This document shows, in pieces, positions 27,670 through 45,875 of a DNA stretch of 64,000 nt. The notes below the pieces were generated by a model. It had not been told where the DNA came from, searched no databases, and saw only the letters and a list, made by a program, of their open reading frames with translations. The position numbers and the translations under genes are program-made. This DNA comes from Callipepla californica brunnescens (lineage: Eukaryota > Chordata > Aves > Galliformes > Odontophoridae), in NCBI GenBank assembly GCA_023055505.1, contig JALIRH010000014.1, positions 16,022,501 through 16,086,500 of the forward strand. Reading direction: 5' to 3'. The first letter of the stretch is position 1. Every line of letters starts with the position of its first letter.

Positions 27670-30600
27670 AGGAATAACTTGGAATTCAGTACTATGTGTA
27701 TTGCCCAAGCTTCCATTATGAAGATAACAGTGTCATTTGTGTTAACTTCTGTTTCAAAACATTCTGCTAATCTGAATTCTGATTTAATGATTTTGTTCAA
27801 AACACACTGAATGTTTTGCATTAAGCTCATGCTTGAAGCTTGTTATTGGACGTACCTGAAGAACCTGGCTGTTCTCACAGGGGGCTCTTGCTGTCCGTGC
27901 TGTTTAAAGTTTTCTGTGTACAGTGTAGCAGACTGCGTGACGAAGCAGAGGTAATTTCTTACACAGAAGTGTTGTGTGCTTTCACACGCTCTCCTTTGGC
28001 CCTCCTTGCTTTTCTGAGGCTTTCTGTAGGAGGGCTGACTCCTTCTCGAACGTGAAGGGCATTTCACAGTTCACTACCCCACACTTTTTCTGAATGTCCT
28101 GTGTGGTTACTTTAACAAAAATTCCCTTCAGGTGGAGCTCAGAACGCTTTCTGGAAGGCTCAGTCCTCCTGAAGCATGAGCACTCACATGAAGTGTGTTC
28201 TAAAAGCAGGCTCACCTAGAGGTGTTCCTTTTGTTGTTGTTTCCCTGTACGTGCTGGGAGCTTTTGCTTTGATAGCTACCAAAAATGTTCCTCTGCTTTA
28301 GGGAGCAGTTCATTAAGTTCCCTTTCCTCTTGCTTACCGTTCTGCATTTGTGCTCTTGCAGACAGAACTTTGTACCTTCACTGACGCCATTCCAGCACGA
28401 GGGATGACATCCCCTGCTGCAGTGTTGATTTATTCTTTCAGTATGCAAATACCAGCAGCTGTTACAGTCCGTGAGCTATGCTGTACGTGACTCTGGTTTT
28501 TGCACTTTTCCCATAATGATGCTGTGGCCGTTTGTAGACTGTTTTAATATCACATTGTGAACAAGAAATTGTTCTGCTGGGGATTAGCAGTGCTGTTTGT
28601 CAGCCAGCTAGGAGTCTTTGCAGGATTCAAGAGAAGGGAGAAGAGTTGAAATAGGAATAATTACTGTCCAATTTTTTCAGCAGCTGGCTGCCAGCAGCTC
28701 AGCTGGGCAGAGCTTCACTTCAGACTGAGATACTCCTGGCTGCACTGCACACACGTAGTTAGGGTTTGTTTGTTTCACAGATCAGTACTGACCCGCGCTG
28801 CAGAGGCTGGCAGGCTGCTTGGGCAGGTGATGGACAAATAGCTCAGTGTCCTGTCTTCATCATTCACTGATGTTTTGTACCTGGGTTCGTGTATCACGTG
28901 GAAGTAAATGCCTCTCATTTGTAGAGGTCTGATCTTTGCTCAGGAATGAAGTCAGAAACAAAACATATACACCCACACACAGGGAAACCTTGGGTGATGA
29001 TCCTTTTGAAGGGAAGTAACGGAAGAACTTGGAACATACAGACCTGCAGGTTTGCTTCATTCTTGCCCTGCTCTGCCTGCCCCCACCTGAGGGCTGTCCT
29101 GTGGCATCCCAGGGCTCACTGCTGTGTGTCCCACAGAGCCCTGCAGCTGCAGCCACCCATGGCTGCTGAGTGCTGCTGTGTGTAGGTGTCTGTTTTCTCC
29201 AAGGTAATTCAACACTTGTGCTTCTTGGCTCAGGCTGAAGCCAGAGAGTTTCCAGCTGCTCACATTTGCATCTGAGCTCAGTGTCACCACTCTGCTGTTC
29301 TAGATCTGACAATATCCTGCAAGGTTTCTTGATGCACAGCCAAGTGAAGACGGACAGCACTAGTTACCTTGTTCTTTGTCTGTCTGGGCGATACTTCTGC
29401 CTTGGAAAAGAGGTGGTGAGTGTAGGTACTGCTGATGGGAGCTCTGATGTTTTGTCTGATGGTGCTCCAGTCTGGTCAGTGTCCAAGGTAGGCCTGGATT
29501 TTGTTTGTAGTTGCTGAAAGTCACACTGATAAACTAGCTCCGTGTAAGGGCCCGGGGCAGAGCCTTTCCTCTGCTGATTGGAAAATTTGGTCTGAATCCT
29601 AAAGGCCAACTGTACGTTTTCTCAGTACAACGATGGAAGTTTAGTCTTTGCATCTCCATCATAATTCAGTACTTACATCACTGTGTTCTGCCCTTCTGAC
29701 CCCTTCGTTCCCTACTGGTAACACCACGGGTTCCTGCTGTAGGAGGAGCTGTGAGAGCAGCTCAGGGCTGAAGGAGAAATGCACTTATTTGTTCTGGAAA
29801 GATGGTGTGCTCTGCAAGAAGAAACGAGTTATCAAATAACTCTGAAATCCACATTCAGCAGTGCTTCGTGTTGGCTCAGCTGAAGGTGTGGTTCCACTCC
29901 TCATTTCCTTGTATACCTGTCATACACTTTTAATTGCTTCTTGCTTTACCTGTGTGCTGGGAACTCGTGGTAATTTAGGGTATGTTTTATTTTCTTCCAG
30001 TCTGTACAACTTATGAGTTGCCATTCTCTCTCGGTCGTTGCAGGTGTCTTTGCCCACACCTACAGTCTGACTGCACTGTGTCAGTTGTCTGCAAGTTCCA
30101 CCAAGATAGTTTGGAAGTAAAAATTACATTGGAATACACAGAAATCTGTCAGGACACACGAACACACACACAAGGCCCTGCAGAGCAAGCAGCTGAGTCA
30201 GCTTACTGTGGTTTTTAACAATTTTGGTGCTCTAATTCACTTGGCTGTGCTGCTTCTGGATGAGAATAAAGACAAATTGTTCTCCTGAGCAAGGGCCTAG
30301 AGTTCTTTGGCATATGTACAGGAAAAAAAAAGGCTGAAACAACACTTCAGGTTTTAAATTAAGCAGTGCAACGTTTCAGCCTTCTAAAACCTGTGCTGCA
30401 GCTTAAAAGCATTATTCCTTAAGGTGAGCTGAGAGCTGCAGTGCCTCATCTCAATTACCGTATGGTAAGCTGCTTCACAGACCATTGCAGCCTTTGTTGT
30501 TGTGTTTAAAGCAACACCTGGCTGAGCTGTGGCACGGGGCTCCACGATGGGTGTTCATCCAGTCAGCTCGCCATCCAGCTGTGAAGATGTCAGGACTTTG

Positions 30601-33600
30601 GTTTGCAGTGTGAGTGGTTTCACGTCGGCACCAGCTCATTTCTGCTGACTGCTGAGGACTGCACTGTGCCACCTTCGCTGTGTGAGTGATGGAAGAGGTG
30701 GAGGGTGAGCTGAGGTGAGCATCTCTGCTGCAAGCTGAAGGGTGGGTGCTGCTGCTGGGAACCACCAATGCTGCAAATGCATGCAGCATCCCCTGAGGTG
30801 GTATAAATTGAACTAAGTGTTCACTACTTGGTCCTCTTACTGACTTCCGTATCTGTATTTCTTATCAGATCACCCCTAGGTGCAACATTTCCCTTTAAAA
30901 AACAAACAGACAGACAGACACTGTCTGAGATGGGGTGATATATTTAAATATGAAGAGCTGAGCTGTCAAATAGGACTCTACTTTTTAAGCCAGTAATCTC
31001 ATGCTTGATGGAAAGGCTTTAGCCTATGAGACCACCAGCACCACTGCTTTATTGTTAAGACCTTGTCAAAACCCTTCTTTATTGTAGCCGTCAGTGTAAG
31101 TTCCCTGGGGAAAGGGGGAGGCTCTGCCGCTCATTCTGTGCCTGACCCACTTTGCAGCTGGCTCTGCTCGTGCTGTGCCACTGCCTTTGTCCTGGGGGAA
31201 GTGGAACGCTGCCTGGCACTGCCCTGGGTGTGGGTGAGGAGGTTCATGGGCTCTGGAGGCTGCTCTGGCTTCCCTCTTTCAAACATAAAATTCTGTGTTC
31301 TCGAGCTTTGCCCAGTGTCAGCTCAGCCATCGGCGCTTCATGGGACTGTCACTTTTCCACCACATTCTCTTTTTAAAATGTTTTGAGTTAGCCTGGCTTG
31401 TGAAACGCAGTGTGTTTATTCCCATGGACTTTGAAACCTGAAAGCCTCTGCTTTTTATTGTCCGTGGCATCAGTATCAGCCTGGAATCTGCCTTTTGGAC
31501 TTTGGACAGCTGCAAGGTTTTGTAACAGCATCGTGCAGCCACAGAACTGGGGCTGGGGGCACCAGCTGCTCCAGCAGGGCCACCAGAGCTGCTGCCTGCC
31601 ACCGTGTCCTGCTGCGTTTGGAGGCTCAGCACCTCTCTGGGTACCTGTGTCCATGCTTCATCACCCACACAGTAAACAAAAATCCTGTAAAGCCAATTTA
31701 GTTTACTTAAATATCACAGTAGGTGCTCAAAGATCTTCACCGTTTCACAAACATCTGCTTGAAGTCACTCTCGTTCTGTTCTTGCTCCGACAGCCCCATG
31801 TTCCTTACACGCCAGCAGCTGCAGTGTGGTCCCACTTCTGTGCCATGGGGTGGAATCAGGCACCCTTCTAACCATGCCACAGATGGAGAGCTGCCGCCCA
31901 GCAGCATCTCTATGCAGAAACAGGGACTACAGGATTGGAGTGGTCCCAGTTATTTCTGTGGATGCTAGCACAAAAGCAGCACAAAAACTGGTACATGTAA
32001 GTACGTGGACTGCAGATGAGGTTAGGAAGAGGATGCAACAAATATGCTTGAGGTGGGTTTGCTTCTATTTTGAATAACTTTTCCCTTATCTTTCATCTTT
32101 TATGCTGTCTCAGATCCTTGTTGTTAGGCAAGGAGAGCACGTAAATGTCATTTGAGGGAGAAACAGAAGCTGATGTTTGCCTGAGATGATTTGGCTACTG
32201 GCCTGCTACATCAGATTCATCCAGACTGCAGCCTGCCTCCCTTGGTACCTACACACTGCCTTGCCTTACTGGGACCCAGCCTGCACAGAAAGCACCATCC
32301 TAAGGATGCTTCTGTTACACAGGTGTTGATGAAGCAGAGAAATAACGCCAGTTTCTCTGGAATTCAGTGGAGACAAGAATTTTCTTCCTTTCCTGCTGCA
32401 CTGTTGTGAGACAGCTTTAAATAACATTGGCACAAGCACAAGCAGCTCAGCAGTATTTTTCCAGCATCTGCATCAGACAAAAAAAAAAAGTGCTTGCTTG
32501 CTCTCCAAAACATTCCCTACCTATTGCATTCCTTGAAGAAAAAAAAGAGCACTTCAGTGAGTCTGACTGCCTGGATGTGCAGATCAGCTTTCAGCCAGGC
32601 TCAGTGGTCACACCTTGCCTCCCAGCAGTGCCTCTGTGCAGGAGCAGCTGTGTTCTGCTGCAGTACAGTCCTTGCAGGCTCGCCTTCCCTTCAATCAGCA
32701 AATCCAAACTGAGTCCTGTGACCTTTCCCAACTTGTTATTGGTGGAGCAGAGCTGAGGTCCTTCAAGCCTGCTTCTCCCCGGGCTTTGATAACCCCATGT
32801 AACACTTGTAGTAAAAAAAATATATATTTTTATATCATGTCATCTCCATCATCTCTAAATTGTCACCATCACCAACAGAAAGCATTCCTCTATCTATGAA
32901 CCTGGATTGTGAAGTGTTTGGATTTTTTTTGGGGGGGGGGAAGGAGAGGGGGCATAGACAGGAGAATGCGTTTATTTTCAGCTAAACAGTTAGAATAGCT
33001 GCAAGCAGTCCAAGGTTGTGCAGTACTCCAGTGTCCAGGAGGCTGCTCTCTGCTGCTGTGTCCGGGAAGCTGCTCTCTGTTGCTAATGCCATGTTCAGAT
33101 TAGAACTCCCCTCCCCCTGCAGCGGCGCAGCTGCTCAGCTGGCTCTGCCCACAGCCCAGTGATGCTGCAAGAATGTAGGTCAGAGCTCTTCTGGATCTGA
33201 TAGGTGTTAAATGAAGCTTGTGCTGATCTTGGTTGCTCCAATCATTCTGTGTATTTTCTATAGTGTTAAGCTTCCCCCTTCCTCTGAATTCTCATTGGTA
33301 AAAGGTCCTTAATTGTAATTTATCTGTGACCGATATGCAGTACAATTACCTCCACAACTCTATTTAGGTTTAGGATGATTTGCGTTGGAACCTGCGCACA
33401 TAACCATTGAGACTGGTCTCTACTTTTGTTTGCCTAGCTCTTCACTTTGCAGATTCAGTGAAGGATGAGTCTCCTGCACTGCCAACACTGACTGCCTTGC
33501 AGGACTCTATCACCAGCAGTGGCTTTTTCATGACAGGGACAGCAAAAATCATTCAGACGAGCTTTGAGAGATTCCCTACGTGCTATGTAGGGCACGGTGG

Positions 33601-34050
33601 GACGTGGCCTTCCCGTGATGACGTCCTATCTGTGACAGTCGTCTGCCTTATCTTACACTGTGGTGTTTTCGCTGCTTTAACTTTCCCAGACTTCTAATTC
33701 AACAAATACATTCAAAATCCACCTTTTTCTCTGTGGCACCCGCAGCAAGCTGGTCAGGATCAATCCCCTTGAATTACCAACCAAGCACAGACCACACGTA
33801 GGGGGGAACTTCGGCCTCTCTGCAGACCGCTTTTTGTCACCATCCGGTCTCCTAAATCAAGGAGTACGCTTTTATTTAATATTTAAACAATAAAAATAGC
33901 ACATTTAAAGAGAAAAAGGCAGCGGTGTTTCTTTTAACATTACCAACCACGGAACCGTGAGAGAGCCTTCAGAGGGCAGAGGTGAACGCCACGGCGCGTA
34001 ACGTCTGCACGTAAAGCCTCTGCATACGTAGACCTGCATGATGTACACAG
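27670..34050. other. Intergenic region between PPP2CA and SKP1
   Basis: About 6.4 kb without a recognised gene. Open frames here are short and unrelated to known families. There is a mixed T8/G10 homopolymer at about 32923-32940 and a short GACA run near 30905-30920. I see no diagnostic repeat family and no RNA gene. Confidence 0.65.
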
Positions 34051-34274
34051 GACTGTTATGCCCTAGAGAGCTGAGGACACGGCTTACCCGGCCTGCATCC
34101 CCGAGGAACGCCGCGTAGAAGCAGCGCTGCCTCCTTCAGCTGCGCACTGAGCGGCTCTGCAGCGTTCCGTGGTGTGCCCCGGGCACTGGGAGGCACACCT
34201 GGACAGAACCCGGGCCGGGTTACCTCAGTCTCAAGGCGGGAGCGGGCGCGGTATCCGCCGAGCCGCCCGCCCCG

Positions 34275-34288
34275 CCGCCAGGGGGCGC
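34275..34288 (+). promoter_or_regulatory. CTCF-type binding motif
   Basis: CCGCCAGGGGGCGC fits the CTCF core consensus CCRSYAGRKGGCRS closely. It lies about 340 bases upstream of the inferred SKP1 start. Occupancy is inferred, not shown. Confidence 0.6.
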
Positions 34289-34586
34289 CGCAGCGCTGTC
34301 CCGCGCTCCGCTCCCCCGCCCATCCCGACGCTCCCGGGGCGGCCATCCCGCTGCCTGAATACAACCGCGCTCTTCCATCCGATTTCCCCGCCGCGCTGCC
34401 GCTCCGTTTCCCTCCTTCCCTAGCCCGGTGCGTGCGGCACGGCGCTTTTCGTACCGCAGCCGCGCTCGGGCGCGGGTTGGGCGCGAGAAGCGGAGCGCTT
34501 TGTTCAGGCGCTCTGGCGGGCAGCGCGGCCGTTGCGGCGCAGCGGAGGCGGAGCCGTCCTCCCCTCCCCCCGCGCCCCTCCCCCCC

Positions 34587-34593
34587 CATAAAG
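34587..34593 (+). promoter_or_regulatory. TATA-like element of SKP1
   Basis: CATAAAG follows directly on a C-rich tract. It is the only A/T-rich hexamer in the core island and is placed correctly for the inferred first exon. Confidence 0.45.
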
Positions 34594-34616
34594 CCGCCGC
34601 CGCAGTCGGGCCCGCG

Positions 34617-34661
34617 CCGCCAGGTCCCTCAGCGCCCCGCGGACGTCGGCTGCGCCTCGCG
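34617..34661 (+). other. SKP1: SKP1 noncoding exon 1 (start approximate)
   Basis: A short leader ending CTCGCG with a good donor GTGAGG at 34662. It contains no ATG. SKP1 in mammals also has a noncoding first exon in a CpG island. Spliced to exon 2 it places GCG directly before the start codon, giving a purine at -3. The 5' end is estimated from the TATA-like element. Confidence 0.6.
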
Positions 34662-36855
34662 GTGAGGGCTCGGCGGGCGGGAAGCGGCGGAGGGCGGGCG
34701 GGGAGCGGCGCCCGAGGGCCGAGCTGCGGGGCCGCGCCTCGGGGCCTCCGGCTGGGCGCGGCTGAGGGGAGAGCGGGGACGCGGCCCGTGCGGGTGGGGG
34801 TGGGGAAGCGGCGCTCCCGCCGTGGGGTGGGGGCTGAGCGGTGCCCGTGTGCCGGGCCGGGCCCGGAGCCGCCGTTGCTCCGCCCCGCAGCAGTGCTGGG
34901 CCCGCGGAGCTTTGCGGCCGTTCCCCTGCGGCCTGCCCGCGCGCGGGGCCGTGTTACAGCTGAAATGGGTTTAAAACCTGACGAGGAGCGGTATCTCAGT
35001 GCGCGGCGTGCTGCTGTGCTGTGGTAGCAGCTCGGCTCAGCTGCTGGCGGCCGGTTGAGGCTCCTGCGGAGCGGGTGCAGGCCGTGGCAGAGGCAGGTGC
35101 GGCTGGTGCAGCCCGGCAGCGGGCAGCTGCTCTGCTCCCCAGCTGCGCTCAGTGCCGTTATGTAATGCAGGCAGGGGCTGGGAGCTGCCGCACGGAGCTG
35201 CTTTCAGCCCAGCGCTGCTACTGCAAATGCGTTACACGCAGAATGTGTGCCTTGATATTCCACGCAAAATGTATGCCTTGGTATTCCTTCCCCTCCCCCC
35301 CTTTCAGGACGTGTTCAAGCTGCGGTGTGGATTGTGCTTTAATCCTCACTTGTGGGTGCCTATATATATACATATATATGTGTGTGTGCGTATATCTTTG
35401 GAACGGCCAGGACTGTGTTCCTCCAAAACTCCAATCCTAATCAGAAGCAGCCCTGTCATATAGGGTTACGCTGCTGTGTGAACATTAACTAGCTGCTTGC
35501 TCTGCCAAATGGAAATGAAAGCAGTGAGGACTGGAGGCTGCTGCGAGCTGCTTAATGACATGCTCTGGCTGGCCTTCGTTGGCCTCGGTTTGTTGCAGTG
35601 CTGCCATACTGATGAGCTGTGGAAGGCATTTGGAGAAGGATAATGTATATCTGCTCCAAGAGGTGCAGCCGGTTCAGTTCTGGCAGTTTCAGGTACTGCT
35701 GCGAGGAGTCAGTGTGGTTAGGTGGTAAACGTGGCTGGGGAAGTACATCTGGAAATGGACTGGAGTGAAATTGAAGTGAAATGAATTTAAAATTTGTTGT
35801 CTCTTGTGTTTCCCTACGAAACAACTTGCAGGCTGCTTTTACAAGTACGTGCTGTAGGTGTTTTCAGGCAGTTATTGTGAGGGGAGGAAAGAAAAGTCAT
35901 TGCAGCGGACTGCTGCAGACGAATGTTTTGAGTGGAATAGGAGTGCTCCCTGCAGTTTGAGAACTGATAAGTGCGTTTTTGCAGTCAGGTTTGTTGTGTC
36001 TTTCAGGTCCCTTCTTTAAGTATCTCTGCAGAGCTCAGGCACAGCTGCAGACTGAAGCTGTAACCCGGTCTGGCTCTGAGTTAAGTGTAGCAAAAGTTGT
36101 TCTGTAAATGTTATTTACTGATGAAATCTTCAAAGCCTGCTGCTTGTATTGCTGGTCTTATCAGTGGTTGGGAAACTTCGAAAAAGCCTTAGTCATCGGA
36201 CTCCTTCCGAATGTTAACGAAGTGCTGATGTAACTTCCTACTCTGGAGGAGCAGTGTGGAGTGCTGATAGTGTTCCTCGCAGTGCTGTGCTGCTTTTCCA
36301 GGCTCTTCAGAACGCAGAGTGCTCTCTGAAGGGGCAGTTTGATCCTGAGTTACCTGCTCTGTGAGGGTTGGACTGGAGCACGTCTGCAGGTTCCTTCTGT
36401 CTTAGGTTTTACCGTTCTGTTCCAGGTGCTGTCATTTGAAAACTCCTTTTGGGGTTTGCCCTCAGTCAGGGTTAAAATGAATTTGAAGGCAGGCTGTGTT
36501 TTGGAGTTGTTGTTGAAGGGCTGTTTCAAGAGGAAGATAAACACAGTACAACCCTAGAGCTCACAACTAATTAATTGATTAGCAAAGAGTGCTTCTGTTT
36601 ATTTTTCTTTCAGCTTGAGGAAAAAAATGTGTTCCTTCTATTTTAAGTGGTTGGTGGGTGTATTTGTGTCAATCCTTCTTCAACATCAGGATTAATGATC
36701 TTAGGACTGTTGATCCGAGCAGCAAATAATGGAAGTGTGTTCGAAGTGACACTGGGCTGTCAGAATCGATATAAAATTGAAGGTTTAGCTTTGAATCAGC
36801 TACACTTATAAAATCTGTTGTATGTTGTGTGAAGATAACTGTCCTTCTCTTATAG
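34662..36855 (+). other. SKP1 intron 1
   Basis: 2.2 kb; donor GTGAGG, acceptor CTCTTATAG. The first 500 bases are CpG island. A TA/TG alternating microsatellite lies at 35361-35395. No exon is recognised. Confidence 0.6.
35361..35395. repeat. (TA)n/(TG)n alternating microsatellite
   Basis: Runs of TATATATATA, CATATATATG and TGTGTGTGCG follow one another; alternating purine-pyrimidine throughout. Confidence 0.8.
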
Positions 36856-41598
<4,743 letters not shown>

Positions 41599-41815
41599 AG
41601 CGTCGTGCCTGACACTCGGACACTGTAAGGATTGTTCCAAATACTAGTTGCACTGCTCTGTTCATAATTGTTAATATTAGACAAATGCAGCAGCAAATGA
41701 AGTTGTGTTAGCAGGATATCGTTCCCTTTGCATGTGTAGTGGTTTTTTTGAGTATAGATTGAGATCTGCATTTTTACTAGTGTACTGGGATGTCCTTTTA
41801 CTTTACTCTGCAGCG

Positions 41816-41821
41816 AATAAA
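41816..41821 (+). terminator. SKP1 proximal poly(A) signal
   Basis: AATAAA followed by a GT-rich stretch (AAGTGTGGATTCTGTATGG). Confidence 0.55.
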
Positions 41822-42765
41822 ACTGAAATAAGTGTGGATTCTGTATGGAAAGTAGCACTTAAGGTTGTCATTTTCATTATCCTTTTTTAACTGTTCCAAG
41901 TCCAGTTACAGTCTTCAGCATTGACCCCACCGTTGTAAATAAAACCACCTTTGCTTTCTTCCTCAGGAAGAACAGAACACTTATTTACAGGGTATTGATG
42001 GCTTCAGGAAGGGAGGTTGGATGTGTCTTGGGGAGCTACATAAAGCTAAAAAAAACAAAAGGTGCATTTCTTACAAGAACATTGTGGGAAAATTGGTGTT
42101 ACTGGAGGCTGTGTCACTTCAGTGATGGTTCTTGTTCTGCATTTGGAAAGTTAATCTGTCCACTTTCTTGTCCTGTTGGCCCTGCCAGATAGGCTGGTGA
42201 GAGATGTGATCCAGAGCTGAGCAAGCTCCTGGCAGCAGACCTGCCGTCCTCCAGCCGTGTCCTGAGGAGCTGCCTCTAGCTGTAGCAGCTTGCTGCTTTG
42301 TGCACAGGACAGATGTTTTTATTCTTTTCTTTGCTAAAAGTGGAATCCAGGATTGACCAAAAATGACTGACATTACCAAAGTTAATGTTAGTGACCTGTG
42401 CATGCCGTTAGTGGCTGGGTATTTTTTAGGCAATTTTAAACTACCCTTGTGATGTAGCTCTTTAAAACATGGTTTTCCTGTATCCATGGGAGATCTTTCT
42501 GCCTATGTATGTGATACTTCTGCTTGTAGAGACTTAATTATTGCATACAAAGCTAATGCAATATTGAGCTTGACTTCTTTGGACAAGGCCACTTGCAACT
42601 AGTTGAACAGTAACTGGTTTCCTGATTTTTATTTTAATTTTTTTTTTTTTTTTTACAGTTCCCTTATAGGGAGTAGGGGATGGTTTTGTGGTAGATCTTT
42701 GAGGTGTGCTCTTAGCTTGTATTGCATTCCATTCTCTGTATAAATCTTAGAGTAGAATGAACCTT

Positions 42766-42771
42766 AATAAA
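42766..42771 (+). terminator. SKP1 distal poly(A) signal
   Basis: AATAAA about 1.17 kb after the stop; a second copy follows at 42815-42820. Confidence 0.6.
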
Positions 42772-42840
42772 CATACTTATCTCACTTTAAACCTCAGCGT
42801 TTCACTTTTGAATTAATAAAGGGCTTTTAAACTTTCATTT

Positions 42841-44254
42841 ACAGACGGTTTTAATTGTTTGCAGCCAGGCAGCCTGACACTTGTTACTGTGTGCGTGAGG
42901 GAGTGCTTAACTGGAACAAAACCTTTCTATCGATTTTAAATGACCAGAATGCCAGCTACTGCTCGGGCACAGCCAGCAGCTCCTCAAGTTGAGGCTGAAT
43001 GCAGATGGATTCTAGTTTTTGCTCACCAGCATTTAGGTAATCTTGCTTTGATTAATGAAAGCATTGATAACTTGTTCTAAAGCAGCACTCAGATCCGCGC
43101 TTCGGAGGCAGCTGCTGGTCACATACGCTTATTCATAGTGCTGCCGGGCCTGCCTTTGTGCTGCTGATAGCACTGCCAGTGGGTGTAAAATGCCCCAGTG
43201 TTACGGACTGGGGCGTTCAGAGCCTGCCCGGCATCCTGCATTGGGAGCAGTGCGGCTCTGTGTTCAAGTACCGCTCCTCGGGGCTCGGTGTTCAGCTCAC
43301 CCTGGCTTGTTAGAATCAGATCCATCTCTGTGCATGAAGTTAGCGTTCAGGGTGTGCTGCTTTCATCCTTGAAGTGACACTTCTCATACAGGAGCTGCAG
43401 TTGTGCTCGGTGGTAAAGTCTAGCAACGCTCACGGTGCTGTCAGCAGCAGCTGCTGCCTCGTGGTGCCTCCCTGTACTGCACCACGAGGAGACAGGGCTG
43501 GTTTGTTTGCATACGCTGTTTGCATACAGCACTTGTGGGAGGAATTGCTAGTTCTCAGAACAGCTTGCCGTGGAAATAACCCTTTGTGGTCAAATGCTTG
43601 AATGGAGGAGTGAATGGCTTTGGCTTCTGCTCCAGAGCTGTGCCAGCTGGCTGCTGGGAGGAGTGCTGGCCCCAAACTGGTGCTGCTGTGGCAGCATGCT
43701 GTAGTATGCAAAAGGGCTCAGAGCGGCTTAACTTTCCCTGGTTGATATTCCCCTGGAGCACTGGCTCAGGCTTCATCCTCATTCTGTAGCTGGGTCAGTG
43801 CAAGAAAACCTGTTGGAACCTCAGATATGGTGCAAGCTGTACTGAGGGAGGCTGCATGAGCGTGCTGAGGGTAGCTCGGGTTCCTCTGCAGCTGAACCTC
43901 CAGCTGTGTCCCTCCGTTCCTGGCAGCCCCACGCTGTCCTGTTTCGCATTGCTGGACTTGATGTTAATGATCAACCTGCGTGCTGCTGCATAAAGGCTCC
44001 TTTCCCAAATCACGGCCTGAAGAGGGAGTGCTCTTCTTGGCTGGAGGGGGGAGATAATCAGCAGGGTGATCAGCAGCAGTGAGCACTCCGTGTGGAAGGA
44101 GGTGCTTTTCCTTCCTTAGAACTTCATCCTCACGTAGTGAAGGCCCCTGGAAACGGTGCTGAAATATTTAAAGGTGGGAGCACGGTTCCTTCAGGTCTGA
44201 GAAATAACGGATGGACGCCGTGATAGGATTATAACTTCCAGTGGCCTGTGTTGA
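42841..44254. other. Spacer between the convergent 3' ends of SKP1 and TCF7
   Basis: About 1.4 kb with no recognised gene, repeat family or RNA gene. Short open frames on both strands look like chance. Confidence 0.6.
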
Positions 44255-44274
44255 ATAGCCAGTCTGGCAATTAC

Positions 44275-44280
44275 TTTATT
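44275..44280 (-). terminator. TCF7 poly(A) signal
   Basis: TTTATT on the plus strand, AATAAA on the coding strand, in an AT-rich context. It is the only canonical signal I found between the TCF7 stop and the spacer. Confidence 0.6.
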
Positions 44281-45873
44281 TATAAAGCTATAAACATATT
44301 TTGAACATAAAAGCCAAAAAAATACAAACTCGGTGCAGTAAAAAAATTACAACAAATGATGGATAACCATTGGACAAATGAACGTAGGGCTGCAAAACAT
44401 TTATCCCTGCTACATACATACAGTGGTTTCACTCGGTGTAATGAAGTGGTATTTCCATGACTTCTACATTCAAACTGCTTTCAGGAATTCGGGTCTGAAT
44501 TTCAAGAGAAGTTGAAATTGCTGTAACAACTAAAAGAAAATCTTTTCTTTTTTGCGGTCAGAACCTGAAGGGCGATGTTCTCCTGTGCACTGGCACGCAG
44601 TGGCACTTCACACAGCATTGCTAAGGGCCTTTCTGTGGCATTCCTGGAAGTTTTGGCATCGTGAGCTGGAGGGTGTGCACACAGAGCTGGGCAGCTCGCA
44701 GCTCTCCTGTGCTTTGGGAGAGGAAATGTGTTTCCTCAGCGACCCCAGCACAGCCACTGGGTGACGGTGTGGGGCTGGGCTCTGAGCACGGCGTGCTGTG
44801 TTGGTGTGAGAGCTGCCGAGGAGCACTGCTCAGCTGTGCGGTGCACGAGGGGAGGTTTCACCCAGGAGATGGAGCAGGAGTTGGGTGCACAGCAGCGATG
44901 GGAGGAGGCTGTGACGCAGAGGGCTCTTTCAGCATGCCCTGAGCGCAGCAGCCCGGGCTGCGGAGGGGCTCTGGGGGAGGTCCTAACGAGTTCTGAAATG
45001 CATGGTGGTGGTTAGTGCTGCGCGGCCCTTGCTCACAGTGTGCAGGTGAATAGTGGTCAGGACTTCCCCTTACATTTCCTCTGCTGCTATTAGACACCTA
45101 GTTTTAACTTCTAGCAGTCTTTGCTGCTAAGTTACACTTCATGCAGCCATGGAACACCGATCCGGTGCTGTGTCCTGCCAGCGTCACACCCAGCTCTGCC
45201 CACCGACGGGCACAGTGCTCTGCTGTGGCTCTGACAGCAGTTACCATCGTACAGCACCGCACACCTGAGGGTGTCCGTGGCGAGCTGAGGCACAGCCTTT
45301 CTTAAGGCTGATGTAGAAATGAGCGTGCAGCTGTAAGAAGGGTCTGTGCCAGGTGAGGAGGGCTCGCTGTGTCCAGCACTGCTGATCTCGTGCTGCCCCT
45401 CTGAGGGCACGCAGCTTTCCATCAGTGCTGAAGTTACGTTTACACAGAGAGGAATGAAGCGATAGGTTTAGGGCTTCTAAACTAGAACTTGTTAAAAACC
45501 TACACTACGACAAGCAAAAGTACCTACATCACGGGGCTGGACCCGGAGATGCTCTGCCTCTGCTCAGAGGTCCTTTTTTGTTTTCAATTTTCAATCTTTG
45601 ATGCGTGAACTCGTTTCAAAAGTTGAGTCCAATGTAAAAAGTCAGAGCTGTTGTTTTAAGAAAAAAAGAATACAAAAATACCTTTTTTTTTTTGTACATT
45701 ATAAAGGTCGTCTTAAATTTCTCACGGTCCCGCAGTAACGTTGGCACGCAGTCTGTGTTCTGTACTCAAAAACCTATTTGGTGAAGTAGAGAAAAGCCCC
45801 TCTGCCTCAGGTGGGTGCTGCTTCTCGAGCAGTTTAAAAGCAGGAGGACCTGGGCGGGGTGGAGCAGGCTCAG

Positions 45874-45875
<2 letters not shown>

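Larger units (their letters stand above)
34050..35150. promoter_or_regulatory. SKP1: SKP1 CpG-island promoter
   Basis: Dense CpG and GC-rich stretch upstream of SKP1. It contains a strong CTCF-type core at 34275-34288, a long C-rich tract at 34558-34587 (Sp1/MAZ type) and a TATA-like CATAAAG at 34587-34593. Transcription would be expected about 25-30 bases after the latter, near 34617. Confidence 0.75.
41599..42840 (+). other. SKP1: SKP1 3' UTR
   Basis: AT-rich tail with AATAAA at 41816-41821, 41938-41943, 42766-42771 and 42815-42820. A tail reaching the last two would be about 1.2 kb, similar to the mammalian transcript. Alternative polyadenylation is likely. Confidence 0.7.

Noticed and set aside
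34056..35027. Long frames on both strands of the SKP1 CpG island
   Set aside because: Low-complexity Ala/Arg/Gly/Pro translations typical of CpG islands; SKP1 coding starts at 36856.
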